The notes beneath the pieces are model-generated. The model saw nothing but the letters and a program-made list of their open reading frames with translations, did not search any database and had not been told where the DNA came from. The translations under genes and the position numbers were made by a program. 64,000 nucleotides of DNA from Mesorhizobium japonicum MAFF 303099 (GTDB lineage Bacteria > Pseudomonadota > Alphaproteobacteria > Rhizobiales > Rhizobiaceae): contig NC_002678.2 of assembly GCF_000009625.1 (NCBI RefSeq), positions 3,194,001 to 3,258,000 of the forward strand. The letters run 5' to 3'. Shown piece after piece: positions 36,734 through 47,007 of the stretch; the stretch's first letter is position 1; each line of letters begins with the position of its first letter.

Positions 36734-37915
36734 TGACCAAGCATCCATCAACACACGTCGCTTCGCCAACGCGTCGCCACGACGATATGCACGCTCTGTC
36801 GCGTCGCCTACCGCGTGGGCCAGCGCCGCTTCGGCGACTTCGCGAGGAGCGTCGGTTTCCTCCGCCGCCCAATCCCGAAACGCCGACCGAAAGCCGTGCA
36901 CCGTCACGTCATCTTCCCCGCATTGCCGCAGCATCATAGCCAGCGCCATTTGGGAGAGCCCCTTGCCCTCTTTGGCCCCTGGGAAGATGAAGCCGTCAGG
37001 CGCAGTGCGGACAGGAACTACGGCGTTTAGGATTTCCAGCGCGCGTGCTGACAGCGGGACACGATGCTCGCGTCCGGCTTTCATCCGCGCGGCGGGAACC
37101 GTCCACACGGCGTTAATCGCGTCGATTTCGTTCCAGCGGGCCAAGATCACTTCCCCGGTGCGAGCGGCTGTCAGGATGAGGAATTCCAGTGCCAGCGAGG
37201 ACACCGCGTCAGACTTGCGCAATTTGGCTACGAAGGCGGGAACACTCGCATAAGGAAGCGCGGCGTGATGCCCGCGCGATAGCTTACTCTGCCGAGAGAG
37301 TAGCTTATCGAGGTGGCCGCGCCATCGAGCCGGGTTCTCCCCCTTGCGCAAACCTTGCGCCTTTGCCGCGTCAAGAATGCGTTCAATACGGCCCTGTGTC
37401 CGCTTCGCAGTTTCGGGTTTCGCCGTCCAGACAGGTTGCAGCACGGCCAGCACGTCGGCCGTTTCGATCCCGTCGAGGGGGAGGCGTTGAAGGCGCTTCG
37501 CGTACACCTTCATCGTCATTTTCCACTGCGCAATGTGCTTCGCGTTTCGGAAGCCCTTGGCCTGTTCCGCAATAAACGTATCCGCGAATTCGCCGAACGT
37601 CTGCGCCTTGATTTGCTGTTCCTTTTCGCGGCGCGCGTCGTCCCAGGGATCACCACCTTGCGCGAGCGTTGCCTGATACGCACGGGCTTGGTTGCGAGCG
37701 TCTTTCAAGGAAATACCCTTGGGGCCATCGACTACCCCGAGCGCCAGTTCGCGGCGCTTACCGTGGCGGCTGTAAATGAAAACCCACCGCCGGGTGCCTG
37801 TCTTGGTGACAAACAGATAAAGCCCGGTGCCTTTGATGCTGTCAGAATAGATTTCGCCCGGACCGGCAAGCACCGCCAGCGCCTTGTCTGTCGTGATTTT
37901 CGCCTTTGCCGTCAT
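36719..37915 (-). CDS. int: P4-type tyrosine integrase
   Basis: The 398-residue protein has the N-terminal arm-binding domain of P4-type integrases (GPGEIYSDSIKGTGLYLFVT; FIYSRHGKRRELALG), a central core-binding domain and a catalytic domain with all key residues: AARTGEV (Arg I), AARMKAGREH (Lys), HGFRSAFRDW (HxxR), LAHAVGD and the tyrosine in ERAYRRGD. It inserts the element at tRNA-Ser(CGA). The start at 37915 has AGGAGG 6 bases upstream. It lies 166 bases inside the right repeat and heads the gene series of the satellite. Confidence 0.95.
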   Translation of the reverse strand: MTAKAKITTDKALAVLAGPGEIYSDSIKGTGLYLFVTKTGTRRWVFIYSRHGKRRELALGVVDGPKGISLKDARNQARAYQATLAQGGDPWDDARREKEQQIKAQTFGEFADTFIAEQAKGFRNAKHIAQWKMTMKVYAKRLQRLPLDGIETADVLAVLQPVWTAKPETAKRTQGRIERILDAAKAQGLRKGENPARWRGHLDKLLSRQSKLSRGHHAALPYASVPAFVAKLRKSDAVSSLALEFLILTAARTGEVILARWNEIDAINAVWTVPAARMKAGREHRVPLSARALEILNAVVPVRTAPDGFIFPGAKEGKGLSQMALAMMLRQCGEDDVTVHGFRSAFRDWAAEETDAPREVAEAALAHAVGDATERAYRRGDALAKRRVLMDAWSAFCT

Positions 37916-38081
37916 GGCCCGCCTCCTAGAAACATAAAGGCAACCATAAACCAAACTGGCGGAAAGAGGCAAACACGACCGAACGCCAGCGGACATGTTT
38001 CTTGAAAAAACGCTTGTTATCAGCGGCTTAAAATACGACCCAAACCATCACGAACGATCCTGGGGTATATCTTGAGGCGGA

Positions 38082-38098
38082 CTCCCTCTCCGCCAGAT
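38082..38098. repeat. attR, 17-bp copy of the tRNA-Ser 3' end
   Basis: CTCCCTCTCCGCCAGAT repeats the sequence at 18990-19006. The bases before it (CTTGAGGCGGA) do not resemble a tRNA, so only the end of the gene is duplicated. It marks the right boundary of the island. Confidence 0.88.
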
Positions 38099-38118
38099 TT
38101 CTCGCCTAACTGATTGAT

Positions 38119-38613
38119 TTGACAGACTATCTGTCATCGCCATTTGCCTCCTTCCCAATGCGTTTCCCAAGGAACCGCAACCGAAGGAGACTTGGAACGC
38201 ATGGCGCTTCACCGACCAAAAACCAGATCATTATCGGCAGATTTTCACGCCGAACCATCCTTGTTGGGGCAATCGCAACCGTTCCGGCCGTAGGAGCCGC
38301 CACGGCAGCGCCACAGCAGGTACCGGTTTCCGACCCGCTGGTCGACGCAATGGCGGCATACCATGCGTGGATGGCCGACTTTATGGCTATTCCCGAAGGT
38401 CAGATAACTAGGGACAACGAGGAAGCTCTCGTCACAGCGACCTATGGGCCGGCGCACGACAGACTTTGGCATGAATGCCCACCGGCAACGAGCCTTCGCG
38501 GCGTGGCAGAGGCAATCCGCTACACCCTTCGCGAGAATTGCATTCTCTGCTCTCCCGCTGAGAACACGCTGGAATCCGCACTCGCGTTCCTTGTGAGGGA
38601 GCATGGCCTATGA
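38119..38613 (+). CDS. Hypothetical protein with Tat-type signal
   Basis: The 164-residue product has a twin-arginine-like signal RFSRRTILVGAIATVPAVGA about 40 residues from the first ATG, followed by a mature domain of about 95 residues (LVDAMAAYHAWMADFMAI; VAEAIRYTLRENCILCS). The 40 residues before the signal are unusual, so an internal start may be used; no ATG lies directly before it. Related small proteins with this signal and a following partner gene occur in mesorhizobial accessory regions. Function unknown. Its stop overlaps the next start by 4 bases (ATGA). Confidence 0.6.
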   Translation: MTDYLSSPFASFPMRFPRNRNRRRLGTHGASPTKNQIIIGRFSRRTILVGAIATVPAVGAATAAPQQVPVSDPLVDAMAAYHAWMADFMAIPEGQITRDNEEALVTATYGPAHDRLWHECPPATSLRGVAEAIRYTLRENCILCSPAENTLESALAFLVREHGL

Positions 38614-38879
38614 ACGCCCACACGCCCATTCTGAAGCCCCTTGGAATGCCGAAGGGTATGGACCCGCGCCAATGGCGCCAGTCTGTCGAGAAGCGCCTCA
38701 ACGACCTTCTGGACCGCGCCATCTCGCTGATCACCGCGCTCGATCTCATGGAGGTCGATTGCGACCTGCAGGAGACAGCAGACGACGAGCCGTCGCTGGG
38801 TTGCATCGATGATCTTGAGCTCGACAATTGCGATCTGGAGGACGGCGACGATCTAGAGGGATTATGCCCTGGCGACTAA
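38610..38879 (+). CDS. Small acidic hypothetical protein
   Basis: The 89-residue product has a helical N-terminus (MDPRQWRQSVEKRLNDLLDR) and a strongly acidic C-terminus (CIDDLELDNCDLEDGDDLEG). No domain was recognised. It is translationally coupled to the Tat-signal gene by a 4-base overlap. An acidic tail of this kind may mimic DNA or bind a basic partner, but that is only a guess. Confidence 0.6.
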   Translation: MNAHTPILKPLGMPKGMDPRQWRQSVEKRLNDLLDRAISLITALDLMEVDCDLQETADDEPSLGCIDDLELDNCDLEDGDDLEGLCPGD

Positions 38880-38942
38880 TGGCGAAACCGTCATGTGGCC
38901 CGACGATCTGGAATCGCAGGAAGTGCTTGTGAGGAGCGGCAT

Positions 38943-39203
38943 ATGACCCTGCTCGATCCGAGCGCCGATCGGCTACCAGCGGCGATTAAGCCGAGCAACG
39001 ACATGATCGTCCTGCCGTTCCACCACGCTTACCGCAACAACTTCGGAATGATCCCTGTGCGCACTCAAGACGATTTCATGCTCGTCTCGCCGTCGCACTA
39101 CGACCCTGAGCGCTACCCGCCGGGCTCCGACGCCCACCATTTTAGCCCCGCTGCCTCAACGGTGGCGGGCTTTTCATTTGGCGGTGGGGACCAGCGGGAT
39201 TAG
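38943..39203 (+). CDS. Small hypothetical protein
   Basis: An 86-residue frame from the ATG at 38943 (MTLLDPSADRLPAAIKPSND) with PFHHAYRNNFGMIPVRTQDD in the middle. The C-terminal 20 residues are encoded across a terminator-like hairpin (39142-39172), which suggests that the original gene was longer or that the tail is not conserved. It follows the two coupled small genes on the same strand. Function unknown. Confidence 0.45.
   Translation: MTLLDPSADRLPAAIKPSNDMIVLPFHHAYRNNFGMIPVRTQDDFMLVSPSHYDPERYPPGSDAHHFSPAASTVAGFSFGGGDQRD
39142..39172 (+). terminator. Terminator-like hairpin inside the end of a small gene
   Basis: AGCCCCGCTGCC and GGTGGCGGGCT pair with one bulge around TCAAC, followed by TTTTC. 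It is placed to end the 38119-39203 transcript but overlaps the last codons of the third small frame. Confidence 0.55.
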
Positions 39204-39282
39204 CGGGCAAAACGCCGTCGCTTTCGAGTGTCAGCAGATGTGGTAAGGTTGATTGTCGGCGAGTAGCAGAGGTCCAGCAACA

Positions 39283-39993
39283 ATGACTTTGAGGCGAACC
39301 AGAGCTCACGGCACATCCGGCTTGGTTCTAGCGGTTTGCATTGTATTTGCTTGGCAGAACGCCACTGCCGCTCAAACTTGCGACGCAGCCGCGACGCCTG
39401 GCGTCAATTGGCAGGACTGTGACAAAAAGCTTCTCATCCTAAAAGGACAGGACCTGAGCGGGGCGAACCTGATCGGTGTTGATTTCACTTCGACCGACCT
39501 GAGGAACAGCAATCTCCTTGCGGCAAATTTTGAAAAGGCAACGCTTGTGCGTGCTTCCCTGGCCGACTCGACCGCCAAAGGCGCCCGGTTCGACAAAATC
39601 GAGGCCTACAGGACCGACTTCAGCCATATGGACGCGCAGGGCGCTGTGTTTACGGGCGCGGAAGTACAGCGCTCGAATTTCCAGGACGCCAATCTGACCA
39701 ATGTTGATTTCACAAAGGCGGAATTGGGGCGAGCGCAGTTCCATGACGCCGATATCAGCGGCAGCCGCTTTTCGTTTGCCAATCTCGCGCGGGCGGACTT
39801 CCGAGGAGCGACGTTCACCGCGCCGATAGACTTTGACCGCGCTTTTTTCTTTCAGACCCGTATCGAGGGCCTCGATCTTTCCAATTCGGCGGGTCTGTCC
39901 CAGTGGCAGCTCAACATGGCTTGCGGAGACGCCCGGACCGAGTTGCCTTCTGGCTTGACGAGGCCTGAAGATTGGCCCTGTAGCGAGCCATAG
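39283..39993 (+). CDS. Secreted pentapeptide-repeat protein
   Basis: The 236-residue protein starts MTLRRTRAHGTSGLVLAVCI with a signal peptide ending near ATAAQ. The mature chain has a conserved CDAAATPGVNWQDCDKKLL start, then pentapeptide repeats of form A(D/N)LxX (DLSGANLIGVDFTSTDLRNS; NLTNVDFTKAELGRAQFHDA), which form a right-handed quadrilateral beta-helix. Such secreted repeat proteins are widespread in rhizobia; a role in binding or scaffolding is likely. The ATG at 39283 fits the signal peptide better than 39253. Confidence 0.85.
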   Translation: MTLRRTRAHGTSGLVLAVCIVFAWQNATAAQTCDAAATPGVNWQDCDKKLLILKGQDLSGANLIGVDFTSTDLRNSNLLAANFEKATLVRASLADSTAKGARFDKIEAYRTDFSHMDAQGAVFTGAEVQRSNFQDANLTNVDFTKAELGRAQFHDADISGSRFSFANLARADFRGATFTAPIDFDRAFFFQTRIEGLDLSNSAGLSQWQLNMACGDARTELPSGLTRPEDWPCSEP

Positions 39994-40057
39994 GCTCGGC
40001 GCCGTGTCGCTGCCGGGGCTGAAATCGTCAAGCGCGCCCTTGCGGGGGCGAAGCTTG

Positions 40058-40552
40058 CTAAACCCGTGTCTTGCGGGAGACGCCATATTCAATCAAGCGA
40101 TCGCGCATTTCATTCAGAGCTCTTGCATATGGCTGGTTGGCATCGTCAAAGCCATCGTTGATAGTGCTCATCTTCCCCGCCAGGCGACGCATCGCAGCTT
40201 CATTTGTCCACACCCCATAGTTGGATGTGACAAAATCGAGTTTTCGCAATTCCGGGAGGAACTCGGGGAAGTATATGGCCGAGATGGCGAACGCCTTGGC
40301 AAGCGGCTCTGACGGCAATTCATGCTTTTCGCCAAATGCATTTATCCGGGTCTTCAGATTCATCCATTCGTCGTGCTGCTGCAGCAATCCGAACAGTTCT
40401 TCAAAGCGCTGAATCCGCGTTGCTCGGCTAGCCGAGCGGGATTCAAGCCACTGAGTAATTGCCGGTCCAACCGCAACGCCTAGAAGAGCCAACCCGCCGC
40501 CGACAATGACTGGCAACAATACCGACCATTGATCTGTTGCTTCTACCGGCAA
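40058..40552 (-). CDS. Hypothetical protein with one membrane helix
   Basis: The 164-residue product has a membrane segment near the N-terminus (LLPVIVGGGLALLGVAVGPA) followed by a basic stretch and a helical cytoplasmic domain (RIQRFEELFGLLQQHDEWMN; AFAISAIYFPEFLPELRKLD). No family was recognised. It stands alone on the minus strand, convergent with the pentapeptide-repeat gene. Confidence 0.6.
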   Translation of the reverse strand: MPVEATDQWSVLLPVIVGGGLALLGVAVGPAITQWLESRSASRATRIQRFEELFGLLQQHDEWMNLKTRINAFGEKHELPSEPLAKAFAISAIYFPEFLPELRKLDFVTSNYGVWTNEAAMRRLAGKMSTINDGFDDANQPYARALNEMRDRLIEYGVSRKTRV

Positions 40553-40714
40553 ATTCCGTCCTCCAGCCTCGCCGACCTATACACATGAATTTAGGCGAGA
40601 GCTATGAGGTCGCAGGCGGTGCCGCACGGAAGTTCGACGCGAACCCAACAGAGTGATCGCCGGCTGTTCACGGCTGCCCTAGGCGCTCAATCCTCGGACA
40701 AGCAGGCGCGACGA

Positions 40715-42460
40715 TCACGCCGGCACGCCGGAGATGCCCAGCGCCTCGACGTAACGCTCGGCGAACACCTTGTCCAGCCACGGGTTGATCTGTCTCTGCA
40801 GGGTGAGCGTGTAGGTCGGAAACGCCTCCATCAGCCGCCGCGCCGCCGCCTGCGCCTCGTCCAGCCGGTTGAGTTTGACCAGCGCCATGATCACCACCCG
40901 GTGCGAGGAGCCGTAGTTCGGCATTTCATGCAGCGCGCGTTCTCCCCATGCCAGCGCTTCCTCGTAGCGCTCGAGCATCAGGTAGCTCATCCCGATGCCG
41001 GAGAGCGCGATGCCCTTCTCGGGGTCGACCGGGCTCAGCCGCATTGCCCTGTGAAAGTGCTCGATCGCGACGAGCGGGCGGCTGGAATGTGCGTTCACCC
41101 AGCCGCTGCCGGTATGGCCTTGGGCCGAATTGGGGTTGAGCAGCAGGGATCGTTCGATCGCGCCCAGCGCCATCTCGTAGTCCTTCGCGCTGTAGGCGAT
41201 CACCTGCGCGGCGAAGCGCAGGCTCGTCGGGTCGTCGCGCGCTTCCGCCAGGACCTCGCGCGCCATGCGCACGGCGACTCGGACATCGTCGGGCTCGTGC
41301 CAGCACTGGCTCACGGACAGGCTGCGGATATAGGCGCCGAGTCCCTTTGCCAAGTTGAAGCCAGGGTCGATGCTGAGCGCCTCGTTGGTGAGCCGGCGCA
41401 CGTCGGCAAAGCCTTCGCGCGTCATGCTGTAGAAGCGCGGCAGCGCGCGCAGGTAGAGGTCGTAGGCGCTGATGTAGTCGGTCGGCTTCATGCGCGCCTG
41501 CTTGATCTCCTGCAGCCGGATGCTCGGCTCGACAGCGCCGACGACGCTCTCGGTCACCTTGTCCTGCAGGTCGAAGATGTCGCTCAAGTCGCCCTCGAAG
41601 CGGTCCGCCCAGACATGGTGCCCGCTGATCGCGTCCACCAATTGCCCACTGATGCGTACCCGCGATCCTGCTCTGCGGATGCTGCCTTCGAGCACGTAGC
41701 GGACGCCCAGCTCGCGCCCGACCTGGCGTAGGTCCACCGCCCGGCCCTTGTAGGTGAAGGACGAGTTGCGGGCGATCACGAAGAAGGAGTTCACCCGGCT
41801 CAATCCCGTGATGATATCCTCCACCAGCCCGTCGGCGAAGTATTCCTGGTCGGGGTCGCCGCTCATGTTGGTGAAAGGCAGAACCGCGATCGAGGGTTTC
41901 TCGGGCAGGGCAGGCGGTGCAGCCACCGAGGCGCTGGCGTCGGTCTCGACGCGGTAAGCGCGCACAGGCCGCTCGATGTTCTTGAGGCGCAGGTCGCCGA
42001 GCGGCGTGAAGCCGCAGTCGAGCTTGCCTTGAAGGTGGTCGTAGGCGGTGCCCGAGACGACCACGGTGCCGGGATCGGCGATGCTTTCGAGGCGAGCGGC
42101 GATGTTGACCCCGTCGCCGTAGAGGTCGCCGTCCTCCTCGCAGACCACGTCGCCGAGATTGATGCCGATGCGCAAGCGTATCCGCTCTTCCTCGGCCGTC
42201 TCCGCCTCGTGTTCTGCCAGGGCCTGCTGGATCGCCATCGCCGAGGTCACCGCGTTAACGACGCTCGCGAACTCGCACAGCATGCCGTCGCCGGTGAGCT
42301 TGACGATCCGACCCTGGTGCTCGCAGACCAGCGGTTCGAGGAGGTCTTTGCGGTAGATCTTCAGCCGCTCGAGCGTGCCGCGCTCGTCGCGCTCCGTCAG
42401 CCGCGAATAGCCGACCACGTCGCAGGCCAGGATCGCTGCGAGGTGCCGCTGCGTGGTCAT
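40715..42460 (-). CDS. Adenylate/guanylate cyclase domain protein with TPR repeats
   Basis: About 581 residues. The N-terminal class III cyclase domain has LAAILACDVVGYSRL, IVKLTGDGMLCEFASV and LRIGINLGDVVCEEDGDLYG with GVNIAARL; a central part resembles the integral sensor-like region of Rhizobiales cyclases (IAVLPFTNMSGDPDQEYFAD; VRYVLEGSIRRAGSRVRISG), and the C-terminal third carries TPR repeats (AIERSLLLNPNSAQGHTGSG). Whether it makes cAMP cannot be told. Start taken at 42460 (MTTQRHLAA); upstream in-frame ATGs reach 42799. A common paralogous family in Mesorhizobium. Confidence 0.85.
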   Translation of the reverse strand: MTTQRHLAAILACDVVGYSRLTERDERGTLERLKIYRKDLLEPLVCEHQGRIVKLTGDGMLCEFASVVNAVTSAMAIQQALAEHEAETAEEERIRLRIGINLGDVVCEEDGDLYGDGVNIAARLESIADPGTVVVSGTAYDHLQGKLDCGFTPLGDLRLKNIERPVRAYRVETDASASVAAPPALPEKPSIAVLPFTNMSGDPDQEYFADGLVEDIITGLSRVNSFFVIARNSSFTYKGRAVDLRQVGRELGVRYVLEGSIRRAGSRVRISGQLVDAISGHHVWADRFEGDLSDIFDLQDKVTESVVGAVEPSIRLQEIKQARMKPTDYISAYDLYLRALPRFYSMTREGFADVRRLTNEALSIDPGFNLAKGLGAYIRSLSVSQCWHEPDDVRVAVRMAREVLAEARDDPTSLRFAAQVIAYSAKDYEMALGAIERSLLLNPNSAQGHTGSGWVNAHSSRPLVAIEHFHRAMRLSPVDPEKGIALSGIGMSYLMLERYEEALAWGERALHEMPNYGSSHRVVIMALVKLNRLDEAQAAARRLMEAFPTYTLTLQRQINPWLDKVFAERYVEALGISGVPA

Positions 42461-42891
42461 TTCACCACTCAGCCAAGCGCCTGCACGCGGGCCGCCCCGC
42501 ATCCATGTCCTGCCAACTTCCAGGCGCCTCCCGTGCATGGTATCCATCTCTCCCAGTCTCCGCCGGTCGCCGATACAGAACGTAGAACGCGGCTTGACCT
42601 TGCCTTCACAAGATTTCGCTTTTCCGCTTGCGAGGCGTGGAGCGCTCCGGTCGCCGCGCCAACAGCCAACCGACGACACGCCCACGCAGCCTCTGGGGAC
42701 GTTGAAACGCCACTCCTCCCAGAAGGTCGGAGATATTTCCTGACCTGTGTAACCGATTGACGCCACCGTGGCGGTGCTTTTGTATCGGGTAGGCATCACA
42801 ACAGACGTTCGCGCCTTGAGGTGCTGACGCCGGCAAGTGGCGCAACGCTGCCGTCCGACGCCGGAGTGCGTCCACTTGAGGCGTGTCGCCT
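42461..42891. other. Gap between the cyclase gene and recQ
   Basis: Apart from possible 5' extension of the cyclase frame, no gene can be supported in these 430 bases. The reading frames on the plus strand have no conserved motifs. No strong promoter or terminator was recognised. Confidence 0.35.
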
Positions 42892-44727
<1,836 letters not shown>

Positions 44728-44981
44728 CAGGCGGACACCGGACGAGAAGCGATTTTTCGGGGATGGGAGAGGATGTGGGAATCGATCAAGATGCTCTCCG
44801 CGTGGTGCCTTGGAGTAGCGCAGCTGCCCTCGGAACACAACCGGAACAGTCATCCATGTTGACGGCGGACTGATTGGCCGTGGCCGGCGAAGGCACACCT
44901 TCCCCGGCGACACCTGCACCCCCGCTGGATTCCCTCCCGCGCCAGGATGTAAGCTTGGTCGGACGAGCCAGGGAGGGCGCG

Positions 44982-46403
44982 ATGCTGCAGGTGAGACAGG
45001 ATGTCCTCGGCGAACGGTTCCGGCTGCAGCGCGCCGCCTTCGAGAAGCAGCCCTTTCCGGATCCAAGCGTGCGGAAAGACCGCCTGAAGCGCCTGCTGGC
45101 GCTGACCGAGCACCATGAGGCGGACATTTGCGCCGCGATCGACGCCGACTTCGGTGGCCGCTCGGCGCATGAGACGCGGCTGGCCGAACTGTTTGTCGTG
45201 CGCGCCGGCATCCGCCACACGCTGTCTCATCTGAGCGGCTGGATGCGGGAACGTCGTGTCGCCACCACCTTGCCGTTCCTGCCGGGCCGCAATCGCCTCC
45301 TGCCGCAGCCGCTGGGTGTCGTCGGCATCGTCTCGCCGTGGAATTACCCGTTCCAGCTTGCCGTCGCGCCGGTCACGGCAGCGCTCGCCGCCGGCAACCG
45401 CGTGCTGGTCAAGCCCTCCGAACTGACGCCGGCCTTCTCGGCGCTGCTCGCCAGACTGGCCGGCGAGCACTTCGCCCCGGACGAGTTGAGCGTCATCACC
45501 GGCGATGCCGAGATGGGCAAGGCTTTCGTGTCGAAGCCTTTCGATCACCTGCTGTTCACCGGCTCGACCGCGGTCGGCCGCCAGGTCGCGATCGCCGCCG
45601 CCGCCAACCTGACCCCGGTCACGCTCGAACTCGGCGGCAAATCGCCGGCGATCTTCGACCCCTCCTGCGATCTCGATGCGGCAACAGCCAGCATCGCCTA
45701 TGGCAAGCTGCTCAATGCCGGGCAGACCTGTATCGCGCCGGACTATCTGCTGGTGCCCAAGGGGCAGGCCGGCACGGTCGCCGCCAAACTCGCGACCGCG
45801 GTGGCGCAGCTCTACCCCACCTTGCGCGACAACCCCGACTATACCGCCATCATCAGCGAACGGCATTTTCAGCGCCTGCGCGCCATGATCGCTGAAGCCC
45901 GCGATGCCGGTGCCGATGTCGTCGAAATCAACCCGGCCGGCGAAGACTTCGGCGCCGCGAGCCGCAAGCTTTTGCCGACCCTGGTCAGCAATGCCGGCCC
46001 GGATTTGCGGCTGATGCGCGAAGAGATTTTCGGTCCGGTGCTGCCGATCATCGAATACGCCACCATCGACGAGGCGATCAGCCATGTGAACCAGGCCGAC
46101 CGGCCGCTGGCGCTCTACTGGTTCGGCAAAGACAGCACCAACCGCCAGCGCATCCTGCGCGAGACCGTCGCCGGCGGCGTCACCATCAACGACTGCATGC
46201 TGCACCTGGTGCAGGAGAACCAGCCCTTCGGCGGTGTCGGCGCCAGCGGCATGGGCGCCTATCACGGCGAATGGGGATTCCGCACCTTCAGCAAGGAGAA
46301 GCCGGTTTTCCTGCAGTCGCGCCTGAGCGCCGGCGCCCTGCTGCGCCCGCCCTACGGCAAGACGTTCGAGCGGCTTTTCGGCCTGCTCCGGCACATCACC
46401 TGA
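44982..46403 (+). CDS. Coniferyl aldehyde dehydrogenase-type ALDH
   Basis: The 473-residue NAD(P)-dependent aldehyde dehydrogenase has GIVSPWNYPFQLAVAPVTAAL, LFTGSTAVGR, the catalytic glutamate in LELGGKSPAI and the catalytic cysteine in NAGQTCIAPDYLLV, with EEIFGPVLPI. The NAGQTCIAPDY form and short length are those of class 3-like and coniferyl aldehyde dehydrogenases, which oxidise aromatic or medium-chain aldehydes. GGGAGG stands 6 bases before the ATG at 44982. It is followed by a terminator-like hairpin and stands alone. Confidence 0.9.
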   Translation: MLQVRQDVLGERFRLQRAAFEKQPFPDPSVRKDRLKRLLALTEHHEADICAAIDADFGGRSAHETRLAELFVVRAGIRHTLSHLSGWMRERRVATTLPFLPGRNRLLPQPLGVVGIVSPWNYPFQLAVAPVTAALAAGNRVLVKPSELTPAFSALLARLAGEHFAPDELSVITGDAEMGKAFVSKPFDHLLFTGSTAVGRQVAIAAAANLTPVTLELGGKSPAIFDPSCDLDAATASIAYGKLLNAGQTCIAPDYLLVPKGQAGTVAAKLATAVAQLYPTLRDNPDYTAIISERHFQRLRAMIAEARDAGADVVEINPAGEDFGAASRKLLPTLVSNAGPDLRLMREEIFGPVLPIIEYATIDEAISHVNQADRPLALYWFGKDSTNRQRILRETVAGGVTINDCMLHLVQENQPFGGVGASGMGAYHGEWGFRTFSKEKPVFLQSRLSAGALLRPPYGKTFERLFGLLRHIT

Positions 46404-46518
46404 CCGAAGGCAGCCATCGGTTGTACGGCTCATTAAGCTTATCTTCACCACGATGCGGCAGGCTTCACATCCTGCGGTCATGTCTTGAGTACCGCGGCGC
46501 CACAAGCGCCCAGGCAAC

Positions 46519-46547
46519 AACCCGCGCCTCTTTTGGGGCGCGGGTCA
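46519..46547 (+). terminator. Hairpin downstream of the aldehyde dehydrogenase gene
   Basis: ACCCGCGCC and GGGCGCGGGT form a strong stem around TCTTTTG (46520-46545). The trailing T-run is short. It could end the plus-strand transcript or act in both directions. Confidence 0.55.
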
Positions 46548-46596
46548 TTCGCCCGCACTCGATCTCCCCGATTTGGCTAGGCAAGTCGTCGGCTAA

Positions 46597-46650
46597 AGCA
46601 CGATGCCGAAAAGTGTGAAGCGGTTTTCGGACGACATTATGCGCTATCTC
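46597..46650. repeat. Short dispersed intergenic repeat
   Basis: Contains ATGCCGAAAAGTGTGAAGCG then GTTTTCGGACGACATTATGCG, a further member of the repeat family at 8288-8345. It overlaps the end of the cupin gene region by a few bases. Confidence 0.6.
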
Positions 46651-46996
46651 TTTGATTTAGAGCAAGAAAATCAGCCCGAGGCGGCGTAAAGCTGTCGACC
46701 AGCCGTCCCGCTTCCAGTGCCTTGACGCCGTGCACCAGGCCGGACGGCACGATGAAGCTGCCGCCGGCCTCGAGGATTTCCGTCCGGCCGTCGATGGTCA
46801 CCTCGAAGCGGCCCTCGGCGACGTAGCTTGCCTGGACATGCGGATGCGAATGCAAGGCGCCGACACCACCCTTGTCAAAGCCGAATTCGACCAGCATCAG
46901 CTCATCGGTGGAGAGGAGAACGCGCCGCCTGTTGCCATCCGGCGTCGGCGTCCACGCCCCCTCGCCGGCATGCGCGAAGATCTTGGGCTTCGTCAT
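46637..46996 (-). CDS. Cupin-domain protein, KdgF-like
   Basis: The 119-residue single-domain cupin has LHSHPHVQASYVAEGRFEVT (cupin motif 1 with metal-binding His-x-His) and GSFIVPSGLVHGVKALEAGR (motif 2). Proteins of this kind (KdgF) linearise unsaturated uronates in pectin and alginate breakdown. It starts 11 bases after kduD on the same strand, which supports that role. The C-terminal 12 residues overlap a dispersed repeat. Confidence 0.82.
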   Translation of the reverse strand: MTKPKIFAHAGEGAWTPTPDGNRRRVLLSTDELMLVEFGFDKGGVGALHSHPHVQASYVAEGRFEVTIDGRTEILEAGGSFIVPSGLVHGVKALEAGRLVDSFTPPRADFLALNQRDSA

Positions 46997-47007
46997 CGTC
47001 GTCCCCC

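Larger units (their letters stand above)
19007..38081. mobile_element. Integrated genomic island at tRNA-Ser(CGA), about 19 kb, composite
   Basis: The island is bounded by 17-bp direct repeats, with the integrase gene (36719-37915) 166 bases inside the right repeat. Possible integrase arm sites with CAACCATAA lie inside both ends (19045-19053 and 37941-37949). The right half has satellite-type genes in one orientation: int, alpA-like, hypothetical, primase-helicase, DUF5681-type, membrane remnant and the DUF6932 cassette. The left half holds decayed IS elements, recombinases and varied cargo and may be an older insertion captured in tandem. No capsid, portal, tail or conjugation genes were seen, so mobility would need a helper. 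Confidence 0.85.

Noticed and set aside
19007..38081. Complete prophage
   Set aside because: No capsid, portal, large terminase, tail or lysis gene set was found. The gene content fits a satellite or integrative island better.
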